A stretch of DNA of 64,000 bases from Izhakiella capsodis. GTDB taxonomy: Bacteria > Pseudomonadota > Gammaproteobacteria > Enterobacterales > Enterobacteriaceae. Numbering within the stretch: position 1 is the first letter of the stretch; each line of letters starts with the position of its first letter. The stretch spans positions 1-64,000 of the forward strand of contig NZ_FOVC01000012.1 of NCBI RefSeq assembly GCF_900115045.1. The letters run 5' to 3'. Both the position numbers and the translations under genes were made by a program. This document shows positions 59,847-64,000 of this stretch, one piece after another. Below the pieces are notes generated by a model that did not search any database, was not told where the DNA came from, and was given only the letters and a program-made list of their open reading frames with translations.

Positions 59847-60578
59847 TCATGAATAAAACGATTGCGCCAGCGATCCCACCAGCAACTGCCAGCCATCCAC
59901 CAGTACAAAGAGCATCAGCTTAAATGGCAGCGATACTGTTGCAGGTGGCACCATCATCATCCCAAGCGCCATCAGCACGCTGGCAACCACCAGGTCGATA
60001 ATTAAAAAAGGAATAAATACGGTGAAACCAATCTGAAAAGCCGTTTTCAATTCACTGGTAACGTAAGCTGGCAGCAAAATTCGCATTGGCACAGCCTCTG
60101 GTCCGGGGATTGGGGGCGTATTTGCCAGGCGGGCAAACAGTGCTAAGTCGGCTTCACGAGTCTGTCGCAGCATGAAGGTACGCAGCGGCTCAGCCCCTTT
60201 TTGCAGTGCGACGTCCATTGATATTTTGTCCTGGCTGAATGGCAGGTAGGCATCCTGATAAATTTTATCCAGGGTTGGCGACATAATAAAAAAGGTCAGA
60301 AATAGCGCCAGACCCAGCAGCACCTGATTGGGGGGAGCAGATGGCGTGCCCAGCGCGTTACGGAGTAAACCAAATACGATAATGATGCGTGTAAAGCTGG
60401 TCATCATCAGTAAAATGGCGGGTAAAAAGGTCAATGAGGTGATAAACACCAGCGTTTGTACGGGCAGCGACCAGCTTTGTCCACCGTTAGCCGTAGGATG
60501 GCTTAACAGGGCAGGTAGCTGAGCATGTACCTGGGGAGGGATCAGCAGCAGGCTTATCAGCGGAAGATAACGCTTCAT
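59847..60578 (-). CDS. fliP: Flagellar export gate protein FliP
   Basis: 243 residues with an N-terminal signal peptide (cleaved near VHA), then FTRIIIVFGLLRNALGTPSA and LIDLVVASVLMALGMMMVPP, the FliP signatures. Overlaps the fliO stop by four bases. 79 bases separate it from fliQ, a wider gap than elsewhere in the operon. Confidence 0.96.
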   Translation of the reverse strand: MKRYLPLISLLLIPPQVHAQLPALLSHPTANGGQSWSLPVQTLVFITSLTFLPAILLMMTSFTRIIIVFGLLRNALGTPSAPPNQVLLGLALFLTFFIMSPTLDKIYQDAYLPFSQDKISMDVALQKGAEPLRTFMLRQTREADLALFARLANTPPIPGPEAVPMRILLPAYVTSELKTAFQIGFTVFIPFLIIDLVVASVLMALGMMMVPPATVSLPFKLMLFVLVDGWQLLVGSLAQSFYS

Positions 60579-60985
60579 TGTGGTTTACCCGGCCGTTTTA
60601 ACAGCGTTTGCAGAGCCTGACGGAAATCGGTCTGTGGCGCTGTCGGTTCGGCGTTCTCATCTGGCACTTTTGGCGGCAGCGTATGAAGATGGACGATTTG
60701 CGTGGGCGTTACGCCCAGCACCAACCTGGCGTCTTCAACGTCTACAATCATTACGCGCTCACGCTGTCCCAGCTGGCAGCTGGCGCTGATATTCAGCGTC
60801 TGGTCGCCGGTTTTTCGTCTGACCAGCCCTGAACGTTTTGCCAGCCAGCCACAGGCGAGGATCAACAGTAAAATGGCCGCCAGCGACCCGCCGACCTGCG
60901 TCAGCACTGAGCCGGTGGAGATTGAGTGATTTTGCATCAGCGGCTGACCGCTCTGGCCGTTCGTAGTCGACATCATTGATGACAT
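60575..60985 (-). CDS. fliO: Flagellar protein FliO
   Basis: 136 residues. One membrane helix (about 29-48, GGSLAAILLLILACGWLAK) and a cytoplasmic tail with the FliO fold block LGQRERVMIVDVEDARLVLGV. Chaperones assembly of the FliP ring. Overlaps fliN at the start and fliP at the end. Confidence 0.94.
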   Translation of the reverse strand: MSSMMSTTNGQSGQPLMQNHSISTGSVLTQVGGSLAAILLLILACGWLAKRSGLVRRKTGDQTLNISASCQLGQRERVMIVDVEDARLVLGVTPTQIVHLHTLPPKVPDENAEPTAPQTDFRQALQTLLKRPGKPQ

Positions 60986-61383
60986 CAGCGGCTCAGGCGG
61001 CGCATGCGATCGGATGGCGTAATGATATCGGTAATACGTACGCCGTATTTGTCATTGACCACCACCACCTCCCCCTGAGCGATCAAATAACCGTTAATCA
61101 GGATATCCAGCGGTTCACCGGCGAGGCCATCCAGAGCGACCACTGACCCCTGAGTCAATCTTAATAGCTCTTTGATGGTCATTTTGGTTCGCCCTAACTC
61201 GACGGTCATTTTTACCGGGATATCCATAATCAGATCGATATCCTGTAACGTTCCGGCGCGCTCACTGCTTTCCAGCGTGTTGAAGATGCCATCAGACGAT
61301 GCGCCTGCCGACTGTTCGTTCAGTGCGTCAGCCCACAGGTCGTCCGAAGCAATGTCATCGGACGGCTTTTTGCTGTCACTCAT
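60985..61383 (-). CDS. fliN: Flagellar motor switch protein FliN
   Basis: 132 residues. The C-terminal SpoA domain reads DIPVKMTVELGRTKMTIKEL and GSVVALDGLAGEPLDILING. Forms the C-ring with FliM and binds FliH for cargo docking. N-terminal 45 residues are variable linker. Overlaps fliM. Confidence 0.96.
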   Translation of the reverse strand: MSDSKKPSDDIASDDLWADALNEQSAGASSDGIFNTLESSERAGTLQDIDLIMDIPVKMTVELGRTKMTIKELLRLTQGSVVALDGLAGEPLDILINGYLIAQGEVVVVNDKYGVRITDIITPSDRMRRLSR

Positions 61384-62384
61384 TTGGGCTGTTCCTCGTT
61401 TAGCGAATGTAAAATCGGGTTAATCAGATGCTCGACACGCAGGGCGTACTGACCGGTTAAGGTGCCATAATGGCTGGTCAATACCGGGACGCCATCCACA
61501 TGCGCGATAATGCGATCGGGTTTGTCGATAGGAATAATATCCCCGGGTTTGAGTTCAAGAACGCGCGATAAGCGCATTGAAATCTCGGCAAAATTGGCGA
61601 TCAATTCCAGCTCAGAATGCTGGACCTGATTTACCAATGTGTCACGCCAGTAATCATCCTCCTGACGTGAGTTTACCAGCGGCGGATTAACCAGCGTTTC
61701 GCGCAGCGGCTCAATCATCGAAAAGGGAATACAGATATTGAACTCTCCCATCAGATTGCCGATCTCAACCTGAAAGGTCGTATTAACCACGATATCGTTC
61801 GGCGAGGTGGTGATGTTGGTAAACTTCACCTGCATCTCTGAACGGACGTATTCGATATCCAGCGGATAGATAGGCTCCCACGCGTCGCGATAGCCTTCTA
61901 ACGCCAGTTTCAGCATGCGACTAATCACCCGCTGCTCGGTATGGGTAAATTCACGTCCTTCCACCTTCGTCGGGAAGCGCCCGTCACCGCCAAAGAGATT
62001 ATCAACCGCGACAAAAACCAGGCCAGGAGAGAACACCATCAGCGCAGTGCCGCGCAACGGTTTGAGATGGATCAGGTTAAGGTTGGTTGGTACCGGTAAA
62101 TTGCGAGCGAACTCATGGTACGGCTGGATCTTAATGGCACCCACGGTAATATCCGGGCTGCGGCGCAACAGATTAAACAGGGCCATACGATAAGATCGCG
62201 CAAAGCGTTCATTGATCAGCTCCAGCGTTTGCAGGCGTTCACGTACCACACGCCGCTGGGTATTGGGATCGTAGGGGCGGATGCTATTGTCACGTGAGCC
62301 AGGAGGCTGTTCTTCCGCCACCCTGTCCGTGTCGCCGTTGAGCAGTGCGTCAATTTCAGCCTGTGTAAGAGTGCTATCGCCCAT
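61380..62384 (-). CDS. fliM: Flagellar motor switch protein FliM
   Basis: 334 residues. The N-terminal CheY-P binding peptide is LTQAEIDALLNG (5-16), the middle domain carries the GGXG-type FGGDGRFPTKVEGREFTHTE, and the C-terminal SpoA domain follows. Full length for the family. Seven bases after fliL. Confidence 0.96.
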   Translation of the reverse strand: MGDSTLTQAEIDALLNGDTDRVAEEQPPGSRDNSIRPYDPNTQRRVVRERLQTLELINERFARSYRMALFNLLRRSPDITVGAIKIQPYHEFARNLPVPTNLNLIHLKPLRGTALMVFSPGLVFVAVDNLFGGDGRFPTKVEGREFTHTEQRVISRMLKLALEGYRDAWEPIYPLDIEYVRSEMQVKFTNITTSPNDIVVNTTFQVEIGNLMGEFNICIPFSMIEPLRETLVNPPLVNSRQEDDYWRDTLVNQVQHSELELIANFAEISMRLSRVLELKPGDIIPIDKPDRIIAHVDGVPVLTSHYGTLTGQYALRVEHLINPILHSLNEEQPK

Positions 62385-62391
62385 ATCATCA

Positions 62392-62877
62392 TCACCGCAA
62401 AATGAAGGCTGTGAACAGCACGTCGGTCACGACCTGAGAAGGTTGTCCAGGCACCAGCGGCGGTGCCAGTACCTCTTTGATTTGTTTAACCAGCGCCTGC
62501 TTACCCTGTTCATTGGCCAGCGATGCGGCATTCTGGCGTGATAACAACAGCAGTAGCCGACTACGCACTTCCGGTAAATAGTCGTTTAAACGCTGACGCG
62601 TTTCTTCGTTGGGCAGGCGCAGAGTAAAACCCACGTAAAGCACGCGATCGGGGTCGTTATCAGGATTGACCAGATTAACGGTGAACGTATCCAGGGCAAA
62701 AAATACCGGTGCCGGCGCTGGCTCACCCTTGTTAACATTTGCCGCTTTATTCGTGCTGCCGTGCATTAATTGCCAGACGGTATAACCTCCACTGACCAAG
62801 ACGGCCAGTATTAATATCACTAGCACCGGCATCAGTTTTTTTCGTTTGCCGCCTTTGGCTTTCGCTTTATCAGTCAT
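62392..62877 (-). CDS. fliL: Flagellar basal body protein FliL
   Basis: 161 residues. One membrane helix (about 16-36) after a basic N-terminus, then the periplasmic SPFH-like domain FFALDTFTVNLVNPDNDPDR and ending DVLFTAFILR. Stabilises the stator-rotor interface. First gene of the fliLMNOPQR run. Confidence 0.96.
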   Translation of the reverse strand: MTDKAKAKGGKRKKLMPVLVILILAVLVSGGYTVWQLMHGSTNKAANVNKGEPAPAPVFFALDTFTVNLVNPDNDPDRVLYVGFTLRLPNEETRQRLNDYLPEVRSRLLLLLSRQNAASLANEQGKQALVKQIKEVLAPPLVPGQPSQVVTDVLFTAFILR

Positions 62878-63027
62878 ATTTACTATAACTTCCTGTGATT
62901 ATTTCAAGGGCGGTGAATCACTCCGCAGCCTTATGGCTTCGCATCAGTGCAAATTATGCCGCGTCCTGCGCCAGACAATAGGCAGAAAAGACGCGGGTTT
63001 TACGGTTACCTTATGCGTTTGTCATTA

Positions 63028-64000
63028 TCAGGCGAAAATATCAACAGCACCGACACCGCCCACGCGGCGTTGTATCGAGTCCGGTACCGCGATCACTGCC
63101 GTATCGCTGTCGCTATCCTTAGCCAGACTGAATGTATTTCCGCGACTATTGTTGCGCTGCTCCTGCTGACCGGTAAACGCCTGGCCCTGCTGAAATGCAT
63201 CGCTGCTAACGTTACTTTGCCCCAGGCTAATTCCGCTTTCTGCCAGGGCATGTCGCAGATGAGGAATGGCGACCTCAAGCGCGGCACGAACCTGACTGTG
63301 ACTTGATACCATGTTCAGATTAGCCTGGTCGTTATGCAGTTGCAGACTGATCTGGATGCTACCTAGATCCTCCGGGTGTAAATGGAGTTCCGCACTGTGC
63401 TGGCCGTTGCGACTGAACATCAACACTTGCTGCCCCAAATGATGTTGCCATTCCTGGCTGCCGAGCTGAGCACTGAGCTGGGCGGCAGGTGGCGCGGTAA
63501 CCTGGGCGCTCTGAGTGGGCGTTTGCACCGCACTGGCAGTACTCATCACTGGATGACTTATCGTCGCATTCTGTAGAGAATTTGAGCTTTCTTTATCGGA
63601 CGTTTTCATGTTGCTGAAAACCTGTTCAAACGTTGCGCTTTTCACCTCGCCACTCGGCACGGTGGCTGGCGTGGGTTTATCGGCAGCGGCTGACAAGCCG
63701 GCATTTGCGTTATTCGCGGTTTTTACTGCGCCCGTCTCGCTTTCATGACGATTAGCAGGGGAAAGCAGTGGGATGAGCGTTGCCGTTTTGCTGCTTTTTA
63801 CGCCTGAGCCGGTGCCGTCGGTTAACTCGTTGACTTCGATTTTATCAGGCGCAGCAGGCAGCGGTGCGTGCTGCGGCAGCATAGCAAGCAGCGTTTGCAG
63901 TGCCTGCATCTCGTGATTATTCAGCGTGGATGGTGATGTATCTGCCTTCTGCCCGGTGGTTTTATCTTCGTCGATGTTGCCTCTTTTTTGCAGCAATGTG
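63028..64000 (-). CDS. fliK: Flagellar hook-length control protein FliK (partial, N-terminus beyond the window)
   Basis: The C-terminal 323 residues are present. The Ser/Thr/Ala/Gln-rich middle acts as the ruler; the conserved C-terminal domain includes LHLHPEDLGSIQISLQLHND and HSQVRAALEVAIPHLRHALA, which contacts FlhB for the substrate switch. The frame is open to the window edge and the TTG there is not a real start. About 150 bases separate it from fliL. Confidence 0.93.
   Translation of the reverse strand, partial: TLLQKRGNIDEDKTTGQKADTSPSTLNNHEMQALQTLLAMLPQHAPLPAAPDKIEVNELTDGTGSGVKSSKTATLIPLLSPANRHESETGAVKTANNANAGLSAAADKPTPATVPSGEVKSATFEQVFSNMKTSDKESSNSLQNATISHPVMSTASAVQTPTQSAQVTAPPAAQLSAQLGSQEWQHHLGQQVLMFSRNGQHSAELHLHPEDLGSIQISLQLHNDQANLNMVSSHSQVRAALEVAIPHLRHALAESGISLGQSNVSSDAFQQGQAFTGQQEQRNNSRGNTFSLAKDSDSDTAVIAVPDSIQRRVGGVGAVDIFA

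Noticed and set aside
63996..64000. TTG near the right edge as the fliK start
   Set aside because: FliK proteins are longer and the frame is open to the edge, so the true start lies outside the window.

Overview
The window looks like an Enterobacterales chromosome (Erwinia/Pantoea-like or a close Enterobacteriaceae relative; the genus is not decided by what I can read). Its backbone follows the E. coli order dacD-yeeA-yeeX-amn-tRNA-Asn-nac-cbl-tRNA-Asn-yedJ-dcm-vsr-yedI-dsrB-fliR. Differences from E. coli are visible: sbmC and rcsA are absent from their usual places, a Kdo hydroxylase gene (kdoO) sits beside amn, cbl and yedJ survive only as remnants, and a QueH-type epoxyqueuosine reductase is present.

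Layout. 1-2.0 kb is a phage graveyard: a DNA polymerase exonuclease fragment, a tail-fibre remnant with an in-frame stop, and an AT-rich unknown gene with an internal peptide repeat. 2.0-10.1 kb is backbone: DsbB-like protein with a DUF5993 partner, dacD, yeeA, yeeX, kdoO, amn, yaiL-like. Three near-identical tRNA-Asn genes, all on the minus strand with textbook promoters, lie at 10.8, 31.3 and 52.5 kb. The second and third are occupied by genomic islands.

Island 1 (about 11283-31312, about 20 kb, very AT-rich) is an integrative mobilizable element. It has a P4-type integrase next to the tRNA, a 24-bp duplication of the tRNA 3' end at its far end, matching integrase arm-type sites at both ends, an AlpA-like regulator, a MOBQ relaxase with a candidate oriT and a TraD-like accessory gene, and two paralogous RepL-like replication proteins with iterons. 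Cargo is a complete type III restriction-modification system, a truncated H-NS (H-NST-like) protein, three tandem small paralogues of unknown function, and a zinc-ribbon/lipoprotein/secreted-protein group.

Between the islands is nac with a clear NtrC site and sigma-54 promoter, followed by the decayed start of cbl. Island 2 (about 33382-52480, about 19 kb) is in the third tRNA-Asn. Its integrase has one in-frame amber codon, so it is probably fixed. It carries a DUF4942 gene, a truncated IS3-family transposase, an ISAs1-family copy, and a JUMPStart/ops-led operon (manC, manB, wzm, wzt, methyltransferase, unknown gene, three-domain glycosyltransferase, gmd, rmd, two GT4 glycosyltransferases). 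ManC, ManB, Gmd and Rmd together make GDP-D-rhamnose; Wzm/Wzt export the chain. I infer an ABC-transporter-dependent D-rhamnan-type O-polysaccharide whose length or terminus may be set by the methyltransferase.

52.9-64 kb is backbone again: yedJ remnant, queH, dcm-vsr, yedI, a 45-residue acidic protein, dsrB, then the flagellar export/switch operon fliL-M-N-O-P-Q-R and the C-terminal part of fliK, all on the minus strand.
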